The notes below the pieces were generated by a model, which worked only from the letters and a program-made list of their open reading frames with translations, did not search any database and was not told the origin of the DNA. Shown piece by piece: positions 16,036 through 24,506 of a stretch of 57,394 bases of DNA; within the stretch, counting starts at the first letter, position 1, and each line of letters begins with the position of its first letter. The DNA is from a bacterium. Lineage in GTDB: Bacteria; Bacillota; Clostridia; Lachnospirales; Lachnospiraceae. The stretch lies in contig JAUNSO010000016.1 of the NCBI GenBank assembly GCA_030539165.1, positions 1 through 57,394 on the forward strand. Reading direction: 5' to 3'. The translations under genes and the position numbers were made by a program.

Positions 16036-17322
16036 TCAGCCGCCGATCACTCTGATACCACCATATTTGCGGATCTTTAATACATGACAGCTACCTTTTC
16101 CAAAGTAGTATTCCATCGTTGCCTTATATGCATCCACGGCATCATTTTTGATAAATACCTGTATCGTTCCGGCAAAGCCTCCTCCGTGTACACGGCAGAC
16201 TCCGTTGCTTCCAAGCTCCTTTTCACTGAGTGCCAGTGCCATCGGAATACTCTGGTTTTCAAAATCCATATTGGCATATACATTCTGCAAATACTTATAA
16301 GAGCTGTTGCCCGATTCACTGATCAGTTCTTTAAACCTTGCAAACTGATTGCTGCGCAGTGCCTCAACTTCTTCTCGAACACGTCTGTTATCATCATAAA
16401 AATGAATGGCACGCAGGACACATCTGTCTCCGACTATTTCCCTGATCTTGGGTATCTCTTTATAAAAATCCATCTCACTGACCTGGGTCAGATACTCTTT
16501 TCCAAAGTATGCTGCCACCTTTTTCATATCAATCGGAATCGCAGAATACTCTCCTGACAGGTCTGCATGTGAGCCCTTGGTATCTACAATACAGAGGCTG
16601 TGGTCAAACTGTTCAAAATCAATTGCTACTTTATCAATCTTCGGATTTTCATTGTCTGCAAAGTCGATATGCACCAGGCTGCCGACAGAGGATGCCATCT
16701 GATCCATCAGTCCGCTCAGCTTGTCAAAGTATACGTTCTCTGCATACTGACCGGCCTGTGCGATCAAAATCGGACTGATCTGCATCTGATTGTACATACC
16801 GGAAATCGCTGTACCAAGTACCACCTCAAAAGCAGCCGATGAGGATAATCCGGAGCCGCCCAGTACATCACTCGTCATAAAGATATTCATACCTCCGACC
16901 AGATACCCTCTTTCCTCGAGGCAGTTACATACACCTCTGACCAGAGTAATGCTTGTATTGGCCTCTTCCACACGCTTTCGATAATCTCCAACCGCGATTG
17001 CAGGAATATCAATATCATCTGATACTATCTTGATCTTCTCCTCAGCGTTCTTGCCCACTACTGCTATGATGTCCAGATTGACTGCTGCCGCCAAAACCTC
17101 ACCATGCTGGTGATCTGTATGATTGCCGCCTACCTCGGTCCTGCCGGGTGCACTGTAGATGTCTACACTGCTCTCTCCGTATAATGTCTCAAATTCCTTG
17201 ATTGCTTTGATATATCGTGTCCTCTGATAGTTCAGCACCTTGGGATCTACATAAATATCCAGCAGCAGATTGTCATACTCCTGCCGGTCAAACTCTGCGA
17301 TTAACTGTTTTGTATTTTTCAT
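16036..17322 (-). CDS. galK: Galactokinase
   Basis: A 428-aa GHMP kinase. It carries the galactokinase signature (APGRTEVGGNHTDHQ, about residue 60), the ATP-binding loop GGSGLSSSAAFEV and the C-terminal GGGFAGTIQVF motif. It phosphorylates galactose to galactose-1-phosphate in the cytoplasm. The ribosome site AGGAGGT precedes the ATG at 17322. It is the first gene of galKT and is divergent from a LacI-type regulator; a palindromic operator lies between them. Confidence 0.96.
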   Translation of the reverse strand: MKNTKQLIAEFDRQEYDNLLLDIYVDPKVLNYQRTRYIKAIKEFETLYGESSVDIYSAPGRTEVGGNHTDHQHGEVLAAAVNLDIIAVVGKNAEEKIKIVSDDIDIPAIAVGDYRKRVEEANTSITLVRGVCNCLEERGYLVGGMNIFMTSDVLGGSGLSSSAAFEVVLGTAISGMYNQMQISPILIAQAGQYAENVYFDKLSGLMDQMASSVGSLVHIDFADNENPKIDKVAIDFEQFDHSLCIVDTKGSHADLSGEYSAIPIDMKKVAAYFGKEYLTQVSEMDFYKEIPKIREIVGDRCVLRAIHFYDDNRRVREEVEALRSNQFARFKELISESGNSSYKYLQNVYANMDFENQSIPMALALSEKELGSNGVCRVHGGGFAGTIQVFIKNDAVDAYKATMEYYFGKGSCHVLKIRKYGGIRVIGG

Positions 17323-17363
17323 GGCGTACCTCCTGATATTGACAAGCTGATTTGTTTATGATA

Positions 17364-17376
17364 TGTTTACTAAACA
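17364..17376. promoter_or_regulatory. Candidate LacI/GalR-type operator
   Basis: A perfect 13-bp palindrome, TGTTTA-C-TAAACA, between galK and its divergent regulator. It lies about 20 bases downstream of the proposed galK -10 element, where a bound repressor would block transcription. A related half site (TTGTTTACC) occurs near 17464 just ahead of the regulator gene, consistent with autoregulation. Confidence 0.65.
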
Positions 17377-17397
17377 TTACTATGCTTTACTATACTC

Positions 17398-17426
17398 AGA
17401 CTAGCATTTATGATATGTAAAGTCAA
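17398..17426 (-). promoter_or_regulatory. Candidate galK promoter
   Basis: On the minus strand TTGACT and TAGTCT are separated by 17 bases, with a TG two bases ahead of the -10 (extended -10 form). The -10 match is moderate, but position upstream of the operator and galK fits. Confidence 0.5.
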
Positions 17427-17487
17427 TCGTTTGAAGCCTGATTGCCTAGTAAAACCTTTCCTATTGTTTACCAAGAGGAGGAATCGT

Positions 17488-18504
17488 ATGCCTACCATCA
17501 GAGAAGTAGCCAAAGCTGCCGGTGTTTCTCCCGGTGCAGTCTCCAGAATTCTCAATCATGATATCACATTAAACGTCTCTGAGCCGACCAGACAAAAAGT
17601 TCTGGCTGTTGCACAGGAAATGAATTATATCAAGAAAAGCACAGGTAAACAGGTCAAAAGTACACTTACCTTTGGCATCCTGCAATGGTACTCCATCCGG
17701 CAGGAATTAGAGGATCCCTACTATCTGTCAATCCGTCTGGGAGCTGAGAAGTACTGTTCTGAGCATAGTATCAATGTCGTCCGTGCCTTTCGAGGTGATG
17801 CAGACTACTCTGCCCTGAAGGGTGTGAACGGTCTGATCTGTATCGGTAAGTTTGCAGAGGATGAGATTGAGACCTTTTCCCGCATTTCGCCTAATTTTAT
17901 ACTGGTAGATATGCATACAACACGGATTTTGCATAACTGCATGACGTTAGATTTTCTGCATGCCACAACAGATGCCTTGGATTACCTGATCTCACTGGGG
18001 CATCAGAAGGTCGGTTATCTGGGCGGTAAAGAATATATATCAGAAAATACCGTTTACTTTGAGCAGAGAAAATCCGTTTTTGAGGCTTATTGCAAAGAAA
18101 AAGGACTCCTATATGAGCCCTATGTTCTGGAAGCTTCCTATTCCATTGAATCTGGCTATCAGATGATGTCTGATCTATTACAGCAAAATGATCTGCCGAC
18201 AGCCATTTTTACTGCAAGTGATGCGATTGCTCTTGGTGCGATCCGCGCCCTGAATGAAAAAGGTCTGCATGTCCCGGATGATATCTCTATCATCGGCTTT
18301 GATAATATCAATGCCTCCGCCTATACAAATCCACCTCTGACTACCGTCAATGCGCCGACTGAGCTGATGGGTGAGTATGCTGCAAATTTCATCATGACTT
18401 CCTTATCACTTTACCGGCAATATCATATTCCGATGCAGATGATGCTGCCTTGCTCACTGATCAAACGCGGATCCTGCAAGGATATTTGCAATACAAAACT
18501 ATAG
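17488..18504 (+). CDS. galR: LacI/GalR-family regulator of the galactose operon
   Basis: A 338-aa regulator, start at 17488 after GAGGAGGAATCGT. It has an N-terminal LacI HTH with hinge (TIREVAKAAGVSPGAVSRILN, then EMNYIKK) and a type I binding-protein effector domain (ISLGHQKVGYLGG, FTASDAIALGAIRALNEKG, DDISIIGFDNI). It probably represses galKT and responds to galactose or a derivative. The hinge and the palindrome at 17364 support direct control of the divergent promoter. Its last 6 bases overlap the end of the convergent yaiI gene. Confidence 0.85.
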   Translation: MPTIREVAKAAGVSPGAVSRILNHDITLNVSEPTRQKVLAVAQEMNYIKKSTGKQVKSTLTFGILQWYSIRQELEDPYYLSIRLGAEKYCSEHSINVVRAFRGDADYSALKGVNGLICIGKFAEDEIETFSRISPNFILVDMHTTRILHNCMTLDFLHATTDALDYLISLGHQKVGYLGGKEYISENTVYFEQRKSVFEAYCKEKGLLYEPYVLEASYSIESGYQMMSDLLQQNDLPTAIFTASDAIALGAIRALNEKGLHVPDDISIIGFDNINASAYTNPPLTTVNAPTELMGEYAANFIMTSLSLYRQYHIPMQMMLPCSLIKRGSCKDICNTKL

Positions 18505-18942
18505 ATATTTTTGAATCAGTTTCTCAAAGGATTCCTCGAACCGTCTGTCATCATCGGCGGTTCTTTTTGATGGTCCCTTCATATGACTTCTGCTGTTTGA
18601 TCTTCGGATTTTCTTGCAAATGTCGCGTTCCATCAGCAGCTGGTCGATATTGTCATCTGTATACCATCTGCCGGACTGGTGGATAGCATAGGCTCCCTTG
18701 CCCAAAACCATCGCTGCCACTCCATAGTCCTGACTGACTACGATATCTCCTTTTTGGCACATATTCGTCAGTGCAAAGTCCACTGCATCCGCTCCGGCAC
18801 TGATGACCTTGACCTCACTGTAGTCTGAAGACAGGATATGATTCGTATCACACATAAGTGTTACCGGCAGTTCATACTTTTTTGCCACTCGCTCCACGAT
18901 TCTGATTACCGGACAGGCATCTGCATCTACATATATTTTCAA
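18499..18942 (-). CDS. YaiI/YqxD-family (UPF0178, PIN-like) protein
   Basis: A 147-aa member of the conserved YaiI/YqxD (DUF188) family, recognised by KIYVDADACPV at the start, VISAGADAVDFAL and GDIVVSQDYGVAAM. The acidic residues form a PIN-domain-like site, but the function is not established. The start codon is TTG at 18942, preceded at about seven bases by AAGGAG; no ATG fits. It is convergent with the galR-like gene, overlapping by 6 bases. Confidence 0.88.
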   Translation of the reverse strand: MKIYVDADACPVIRIVERVAKKYELPVTLMCDTNHILSSDYSEVKVISAGADAVDFALTNMCQKGDIVVSQDYGVAAMVLGKGAYAIHQSGRWYTDDNIDQLLMERDICKKIRRSNSRSHMKGPSKRTADDDRRFEESFEKLIQKYL

Positions 18943-19161
18943 TGAAGTTCTCCTTTTCTCTCGTCGGTCTCTTTTGGTTTACTTCTTTACATTACTTCTT
19001 TAATATTATCATACTCCACCTTTTTCATCATCAGGAATCTTTCCTATTATTTATAATGCTTCCCTGTAGTGATTGTGATAAAATCAGTATGGGAGTTCGT
19101 AAGTGATGGCATATCCTTTGGCAGACTCTCAGAAATCTACGTAATGGAGAAAGTAAATACA

Positions 19162-19737
19162 ATGAATACACGACCTGACCTGAACCAACAGCTCGACAGT
19201 AAGACATTTCGTGAGTTTTATTATCTGAAAGAAGAACTGACTGCATTTTGCAGAGAAAATGGATTACCGACAGCCGGCGGCAAGCTGGAACTGACAGAGC
19301 GCATTGCGGACTATCTGGACTCCGGGAAAATCACAGCTGCTGCACCATCTTCAAAAAAAGCAGCTCCAATCGGAGAGATTACCGTTACAACAAAAATAGA
19401 ACCTAACTTCGTATGCTCTGAGAAGCATCGAAGCTTTTTCAAAGAGCAAATCGGAAAGAGCTTTTCCTTTAATGTTGCCTTTCAGAAATGGCTGAAAAGC
19501 AATACCGGCAAGACCTATCAGGATGCCATCGAAGCTTATCATCAGATCAAGGAAGAGCAGAAGAAGGGCAAGACCACCATAGACAGACAGTTCGAATACA
19601 ATACCTATATCCGGGATTTCTATGCAGACAATCAAGGAAAATCCCTAGATGATGCAATTCGGTGCTGGAAATACAAAAAGCAGCAGCAGGGGCACAACCG
19701 TTATGAAAAGAGTGATTTGATTGCATTAAATCAATAA
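19162..19737 (+). CDS. SAP-domain protein (DUF6434-like)
   Basis: A 191-aa protein with an N-terminal SAP-like helix-extended-helix motif (FREFYYLKEELTAFCRENGLPTAGG and on to ERIADYLDSGK, about residues 13-58) and a C-terminal domain with ICEQ-like repeats FFKEQIGKSFSFNVAFQKWLK and YADNQGKSLDDAIRCW. SAP domains usually bind nucleic acids. The start at 19162 follows GGAGAAAG; an ATG six codons earlier (19144) is also possible. The function is unknown. The DUF6062 gene follows closely on the same strand and is probably co-transcribed. Confidence 0.72.
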   Translation: MNTRPDLNQQLDSKTFREFYYLKEELTAFCRENGLPTAGGKLELTERIADYLDSGKITAAAPSSKKAAPIGEITVTTKIEPNFVCSEKHRSFFKEQIGKSFSFNVAFQKWLKSNTGKTYQDAIEAYHQIKEEQKKGKTTIDRQFEYNTYIRDFYADNQGKSLDDAIRCWKYKKQQQGHNRYEKSDLIALNQ

Positions 19738-19779
19738 CCTGCATTCATGTAATGCTTGATTTTGAAAGGAGTATCCGAT

Positions 19780-20541
19780 ATGAAAGAGAAAATCTACACC
19801 ATCCCATTAACGGATGCATTTATGGCAAATGACGAGTGTCCCTTCTGCTTTGTGGAACGGAAGCTGGAGCAGGATGCTATTGATTTTATACTGGGCAGTG
19901 CCTATATGGAGAGCGATATCCGGGAAGCCACTGATCAGCTCGGCTTCTGTCGTCATCATTTTCAGATGATGTACGATTATGGTAATTCTCTTGGTAATGC
20001 ACTGATGCTGAAGACACATATTATCAAAATGAACAGGGAACTGTCTTCTCATTTGAAATCCTATAAGGCGACTCCATCAGGCGGACTCAGTCTCTTCGGA
20101 AAAGGTAAGTCCTCTGAAAATAACAATTCCCTCTCTTCTTTTTTGGAAGAGAAGGAACAGACCTGTTATGTATGTAATTATTATAAGGACACTTATGCCC
20201 GTTATCTGGATACATTCTTCTATATGTATAAGAATAATCCTGACTTTAAAGATTTGATTCGAAACAGCAAAGGCTTTTGCCTGCATCACCTGAAGGATCT
20301 GATGAATGAAGGCGAGCGCAGCCTGAATGAAAAACAGAAGGCAGACCTCTACCCCCTACTGTTTGAACTGACAGAGCAGAATATGAAGCGCATCGAGGAG
20401 GACATCTCCTGGTTTGTCGACAAATTTGACTATCGCAACAAGGAAGCTGACTGGAAGAACTCCAAGGATGCTATTCCCCGCAGTATCCAGAAGCTCGTCG
20501 GCGGCTATCCTGCAGATGGGCCGTATAAAGACTCAAAATGA
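19780..20541 (+). CDS. DUF6062-type Cys/His-rich protein
   Basis: A 253-aa protein with two matching halves. Each has a CxxC (ECPFCFVE near residue 22; TCYVCNYY near 129) followed by a CxHH (GFCRHHFQMMYDYGN; GFCLHHLKDLMNEGE). Such internal duplication suggests two metal or zinc sites. I recognise it as the DUF6062 family, common in Lachnospiraceae and of unknown function. The start follows GAAAGGAGTATCC. Its last 37 bases overlap the convergent acetyltransferase gene. Confidence 0.72.
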   Translation: MKEKIYTIPLTDAFMANDECPFCFVERKLEQDAIDFILGSAYMESDIREATDQLGFCRHHFQMMYDYGNSLGNALMLKTHIIKMNRELSSHLKSYKATPSGGLSLFGKGKSSENNNSLSSFLEEKEQTCYVCNYYKDTYARYLDTFFYMYKNNPDFKDLIRNSKGFCLHHLKDLMNEGERSLNEKQKADLYPLLFELTEQNMKRIEEDISWFVDKFDYRNKEADWKNSKDAIPRSIQKLVGGYPADGPYKDSK

Positions 20542-21173
20542 TTCATGTCTTCCTGCAGATCCTCAAGGAACCGGTTGACGTGGTAACCATCTGTCGTTGC
20601 GTGATGACAGGTAATTGACAGAGGCATGTAAATTCGATTGTCCTGTTCTATGAACTTTCCTGCCTCTACTGACGGAAAATAATATGCATGATTCTCGTAG
20701 CTGTGAATTGCGAAATGCTCGAACTGCACCCAGGGAATACAAGAAACAGTATAGGCGTTGGCCGGAGGCAGTGTCTGCGGCTGACACAGTACTCCATGTG
20801 TATCTCCAAATTCCTGCTGATTCTTCAGGTATGCCTCATAAAACTCAGAAAAATTCTCCCGATACGGTGTCCACATCAGAGAAAATGTATGATCATCCTC
20901 ATGGAACGAAGCATACAGCGGAGTCAAAACATCATAATATCCCAAAACCCCATCCTTCTCAGCAACTTTAAATTCTGTCTGCCGATTCAGATTCCTTGTA
21001 ACTAACCACAAATACACAGGGAAGAACTTCAGACCTGCATCCTGTACCTTCTTGCGAAGCTTCGTCACATCAACACGAACCGTCATAGAGTATCCGGTTG
21101 GCTGCATCTTCGAAAAGTAGTAAAACATCTGACCACGCGGCCAGCTTTGTAAATCAATCGGTGTAAAATTCAT
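20505..21173 (-). CDS. CatA-family (type A) chloramphenicol acetyltransferase-like protein
   Basis: A 222-aa protein of typical CAT length. It has FFPVYLWLVTRNLN, the substrate segment YTVSCIPWVQFEHFAI, and the catalytic block CHHATTDGYHVNRFLEDLQ, where the second His and Asp match the HHxxxDG motif. In the family this transfers acetyl from acetyl-CoA to the chloramphenicol hydroxyl. Chromosomal homologues in gut Firmicutes need not confer resistance. The start follows TAGGAGATGATCAA. It is a single gene on the minus strand, convergent with and overlapping DUF6062. Confidence 0.82.
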   Translation of the reverse strand: MNFTPIDLQSWPRGQMFYYFSKMQPTGYSMTVRVDVTKLRKKVQDAGLKFFPVYLWLVTRNLNRQTEFKVAEKDGVLGYYDVLTPLYASFHEDDHTFSLMWTPYRENFSEFYEAYLKNQQEFGDTHGVLCQPQTLPPANAYTVSCIPWVQFEHFAIHSYENHAYYFPSVEAGKFIEQDNRIYMPLSITCHHATTDGYHVNRFLEDLQEDMNHFESLYGPSAG

Positions 21174-21282
21174 TTGATCATCTCCTATGGCAGCATCATA
21201 TCAACACTGCACGAAGAAGACAACCTACGCTCCGTAGACTTGCTTTCTCAACAAAAATCTTTATTATTTTACAGAATATGCC

Positions 21283-21357
21283 ACGGGGCAAAAATCATCT
21301 GATATCTTTAGTAAAACGGGGCAAAATATGTTTGTTTAATATTGAAAAACGGGGCAA
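21283..21357. repeat. Three ACGGGGCAA repeats with exact 33-bp spacing
   Basis: ACGGGGCAA starts at 21283, 21316 and 21349, so the period is exactly 33 bp, about three helical turns. The spacers are AT-rich and differ in sequence. The array ends about 35 bases before the ATPase start, so it probably overlaps its promoter and looks like a set of operator sites. Confidence 0.85.
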
Positions 21358-21391
21358 CATGTTGTATGATTGATATGTGGAGGTAAGATGC

Positions 21392-22738
21392 ATGTATAGA
21401 AAACATTCAGAAACAATAAAAGAGTGGGTCAACAACTCTCATAAAGCGCTTCTAGTAACCGGTGCCAGACAAATTGGAAAAACATGGCTTATTAGAGATG
21501 AGCTTCAGAAAAGTGGCTACACAATGTTTGAGATTAATTTTATTGATCAACCAGACATGATAGACTATCTGAATACTCAGATGAGTGCGGATGATTTTCT
21601 GGTTAAATTAAAAATGATTATGCCTGAAAATTGCAAACTCCATGAAACAATTGTTTTTTTTGACGAGATTCAGAAGTGCCCGGAAATCGTAACAAAGATT
21701 AAATTCTTAGTTGATGAAGGGAGCTTTAGGTATGTTATGAGCGGCTCTCTGTTGGATGTAGAATTGAAGGGTATTGTATCTGCACCTGTTGGCTACTTGA
21801 CCGTTCTTCAAATGAATCCTATGGATTTTGAAGAATTTATGATTGCAAACAGCATTTCACAAACTACTTTAGATATGCTGAAGGACAAATATGAAACCCT
21901 GCAGCCTGTGGAAGATTACATTCATGAAAAACTTCTGTCATTATTTTTTGTATATCTGATTGTTGGCGGAATGCCGGATGCAGTAAAGACATACATTAGC
22001 ACGAAAGATATCAGAGAAGTCGATAAGGTACAGCGTGATATCACAACTCTATATAAAACGGATTTTACTCAATACGAAACGGAGGATAGGAAACTAAAGC
22101 TGAAATCCATATATGATCTGGTTCCGGCTGAACTGAATAAACAAAATAAGAAATTTGTTTTTACCATGCTTGATAAAGAACTTAAATTTGACAGATACGA
22201 GAATAGTTTCTTGTGGCTTAAAGATGCAGGCGTTGTATTGCCGGTATACAATACCGGTGCTCCTGTTATTCCACTTCTGATTAATAAAAGCAGCAATGTC
22301 TTCCGCTTATTTTCAAATGATATAGGACTTCTAACAAGTGCATATCCTGCCGAAACGAAAATCGAATTGATCAATAAAAATGGCGAAGTAAACAACGGGG
22401 CACATTTTGAAAACGTTGTAGCACAACAATTGACTGCAAATGGATTCGAACCGTATTATTGCAAAAAGAAAAATCTTGGCGAACTGGATTTTGTGATTGA
22501 GATGAGTGGCAAAGTGGTTCCAATTGAAGTAAAGTCCGGCAAGAATTACAAAACGCATACTGCACTTGACCATTTTATGAGTGTCTCTGAATACCCTATT
22601 GAAAAAGCATATGTATTTTCCATTGGAAATATTGAGCAGACCGGTAAAGTCATTTATCTGCCAATCTACATGAACTATCTTTTAAAGGAAAAGACGTTAG
22701 ATGCAATGATAGTAGATGTAGATATTGAGGGATTATAA
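21392..22738 (+). CDS. AAA_14/DUF4143 ATPase
   Basis: A 448-aa protein. The N-terminal AAA domain has Walker A GARQIGKTW (about residues 23-31), Walker B TIVFFDEIQKCPE and sensor MSGSLLDVEL. A C-terminal DUF4143 domain carries a PD-(D/E)XK-like segment (LGELDFVIEMSGKVVPIEVKSGK), typical of the family. The role of these stand-alone ATPases is unknown; they are variable accessory genes. The ATG at 21392 follows GGAGGTAAG. The upstream repeat array is a likely regulatory region. It is monocistronic. Confidence 0.88.
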   Translation: MYRKHSETIKEWVNNSHKALLVTGARQIGKTWLIRDELQKSGYTMFEINFIDQPDMIDYLNTQMSADDFLVKLKMIMPENCKLHETIVFFDEIQKCPEIVTKIKFLVDEGSFRYVMSGSLLDVELKGIVSAPVGYLTVLQMNPMDFEEFMIANSISQTTLDMLKDKYETLQPVEDYIHEKLLSLFFVYLIVGGMPDAVKTYISTKDIREVDKVQRDITTLYKTDFTQYETEDRKLKLKSIYDLVPAELNKQNKKFVFTMLDKELKFDRYENSFLWLKDAGVVLPVYNTGAPVIPLLINKSSNVFRLFSNDIGLLTSAYPAETKIELINKNGEVNNGAHFENVVAQQLTANGFEPYYCKKKNLGELDFVIEMSGKVVPIEVKSGKNYKTHTALDHFMSVSEYPIEKAYVFSIGNIEQTGKVIYLPIYMNYLLKEKTLDAMIVDVDIEGL

Positions 22739-22757
22739 TCTTCTCCATTCTCAATAT

Positions 22758-23300
22758 TTAATTTATACCTTCTCCAAGGTGAAATGCTTCTTCTAAAGCC
22801 GGATTCCCTTGAATAACGCCTTTATCCTCTACACCACCTACACAGATTTCTCCGATACTGGAAAGCTTAAAATAATCAAGTACCAACTGATACTGCACCT
22901 TAATGGAATCAAACACCTCCGGTATAGAGTCTGCGGCCACGAGTAGCAGACCAAGCTTTTTGATATGAAATTCATTTCTCTTCGGAGAATGAAGTCTGTC
23001 TATGATTGCCTTTAACTGTGCACTGATTCCATAGAAATAAACAGGTGATGCAATCACAAGAATGTCTGTGTCAGATAATTTCTCATAAATCGCCTGCATA
23101 TCATCATTCTGACAGCATGCTTTCTGCATATGGCTTCCTCTGCACGCATTGCAGCCTGTACAGGGATTTACCTGATAAGCTGCAACCGATATCATTTCAA
23201 CCTCATGACTCTGCTTTGCTCCATTATAAAATGCTGTTGCCAGTAACTCTGTATTGCCGCCTTTTCTGCAGCTTCCGATTAATACTGTAATCTTCGCCAT
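22758..23300 (-). CDS. Flavodoxin-fold NAD(P)H-dependent FMN reductase
   Basis: A 180-aa flavoprotein. It has the FMN-phosphate loop GSCRKGGNTELLA, the iron-sulfur-flavoprotein-type Cys-rich segment NPCTGCNACRG followed by KACCQNDDM, and the flavin-edge motif ASPVYFYGISAQLKAIIDR. The Cys spacing is of the isf type but compact, so an Fe-S cluster is possible. It is likely a soluble reductase using FMN. It is the third gene of an operon after an XRE regulator and a DUF3781 protein, with a 7-base gap. Confidence 0.85.
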   Translation of the reverse strand: MAKITVLIGSCRKGGNTELLATAFYNGAKQSHEVEMISVAAYQVNPCTGCNACRGSHMQKACCQNDDMQAIYEKLSDTDILVIASPVYFYGISAQLKAIIDRLHSPKRNEFHIKKLGLLLVAADSIPEVFDSIKVQYQLVLDYFKLSSIGEICVGGVEDKGVIQGNPALEEAFHLGEGIN

Positions 23301-23307
23301 GATTTTA

Positions 23308-23583
23308 TCACTCCTTCTTATCCTTGCTCTTATGGGCTGTAATGATGGTATAGCTGTATGCGTTGACCGTAATGATACAGCCCTCGATACTCACGTACCA
23401 GTTCTTCCCGTTCCTTGTAATCACAGCTTCATCTGATCGTATCTTTTCCTTACACCATTCTACTACCTCATCCGTATCTAGGGCAAGATTGCGTTTGATG
23501 CGGGTGATGCCCATTTCTGTAGTATGCACTTCATCTATATGCGTCAGCAATTCATTATTCTGTTGTATTTTAACCTCACTCAT
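23308..23583 (-). CDS. DUF3781-family protein
   Basis: A 91-aa protein recognised as DUF3781 from the pattern LDTDEVVEWCKEKI, ITRNGKNWYVSI and a final NAYSYTIITAHK. The function is unknown. The start at 23583 is chosen because the ATG overlaps the stop of the upstream XRE gene (TAATG, one shared base), with GGGAGG 10 bases before it. Translational coupling and small size suggest an XRE-linked functional pair, possibly a toxin-antitoxin-like or regulatory unit; that is speculative. Confidence 0.75.
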   Translation of the reverse strand: MSEVKIQQNNELLTHIDEVHTTEMGITRIKRNLALDTDEVVEWCKEKIRSDEAVITRNGKNWYVSIEGCIITVNAYSYTIITAHKSKDKKE

Positions 23584-24065
23584 TATGGTGTTATCCTCCC
23601 ATCCACAATTGCCTTCTGTACCCACAGCTGCAAGGAGTCTATCGTCATTGCGATCTGGGACAGCTGGGTCTGGATGTTCTTGAAGTCATCCATCTCATCC
23701 TGTGAGATGACGCCATCGACTGTAATCTCAATCAGTCGGTTCTTCTCTTTTTCTATGGTGTTGAGAGATGCCAGCATTTCAAGGGTAATCTGGGACAAAT
23801 CCTTGATCTTGACCTCGGGAACAAATTCCTGACCAATCGGACACTCATGAGAACAATAGTAGTTACACAGATCTGGGGCTTTGTATACCTTGGACATCGC
23901 AAGGATCTCTTCTGGATGCGGCAGGGAACGTTCACTTTCGATCTTCTCAATCCTGTCTGCGGAGACATATTCCATCTGCTCTGCAGCAGCATCTCTTGTC
24001 AGCCCTTCCTGTTCCCGCGTCATCTGGTACATATTCTTGTTTTCTTTTGTGGATTTTCTTCCCAT
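23583..24065 (-). CDS. XRE-family transcriptional regulator with Cys motif
   Basis: A 160-aa protein with an N-terminal XRE helix-turn-helix (MTREQEGLTRDAAAEQMEYVSADRIEKIESERSL in part), a short Cys cluster CNYYCSHECPIG (about residues 70-81) and a helical C-terminal part that may mediate dimerisation. The start follows GAGGAAG. Cys residues next to an HTH suggest metal or redox sensing, which fits control of the flavoprotein two genes downstream. It is first in the operon XRE-DUF3781-flavodoxin. Confidence 0.78.
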   Translation of the reverse strand: MGRKSTKENKNMYQMTREQEGLTRDAAAEQMEYVSADRIEKIESERSLPHPEEILAMSKVYKAPDLCNYYCSHECPIGQEFVPEVKIKDLSQITLEMLASLNTIEKEKNRLIEITVDGVISQDEMDDFKNIQTQLSQIAMTIDSLQLWVQKAIVDGRITP

Positions 24066-24207
24066 GATCATCTTCCTCATTCTATTTCGCCAAAATAGCC
24101 GTTATTGAGACCTTATGTCGCTAATCCGACTGTTTTTTAATCACCTGTTCTATTATACACTAGGAAATGTAAAGAGTGTTAGTTGTTTCGAAGAAATGGA
24201 GAAGATT

Positions 24208-24417
24208 ATGACAGTTGCATTGATCTTTTTGGTTCTTATGATATGGATAGGATTTAAACTTACAGGAGCGGTATTTGGTGCCCTGATCTGGTTATTCATC
24301 AAGCTGCCGATCGCACTGGTATTGATTGCACTCGGAATCGTATGCTGCTGCACGATCATTTTGATTCCGGTTGGTGTCGGATTGTTCAAGTCTGCCGGTT
24401 GGCTGATGATGCCTTAA
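24208..24417 (+). CDS. Small two-helix membrane protein
   Basis: A 69-aa hydrophobic protein with two membrane spans: MTVALIFLVLMIWIGFKLTG, then an Ile/Leu/Val-rich span with CCC near residue 51. The start at 24208 follows GGAGAAGATT; an ATG four codons earlier is possible. No family is recognised beyond small Lachnospiraceae membrane proteins. It is on the plus strand, divergent from the XRE gene. Confidence 0.55.
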   Translation: MTVALIFLVLMIWIGFKLTGAVFGALIWLFIKLPIALVLIALGIVCCCTIILIPVGVGLFKSAGWLMMP

Positions 24418-24432
24418 TCCATATAGTTTTGT

Positions 24433-24461
24433 TTGCTTATTATCTGATGTTTTGCTACAAT
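24433..24461 (+). promoter_or_regulatory. Candidate promoter for the 120-aa membrane protein gene
   Basis: TTGCTT and TACAAT are separated by exactly 17 bases, about 45 bases ahead of the ATG at 24507. Confidence 0.5.
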
Positions 24462-24506
24462 GATGATTGAAACATCAAGAATGATCGATTACCATGGAGG
24501 AACGTC

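Noticed and set aside
20505..21173. Recently acquired chloramphenicol resistance gene
   Set aside because: No mobile element, repeats or base composition shift were seen; chromosomal CAT-like proteins are common in gut Firmicutes.
21283..21357. Plasmid-type replication iterons
   Set aside because: No replication initiator gene is present; the following gene is an AAA_14/DUF4143 ATPase, so operator sites are more likely.
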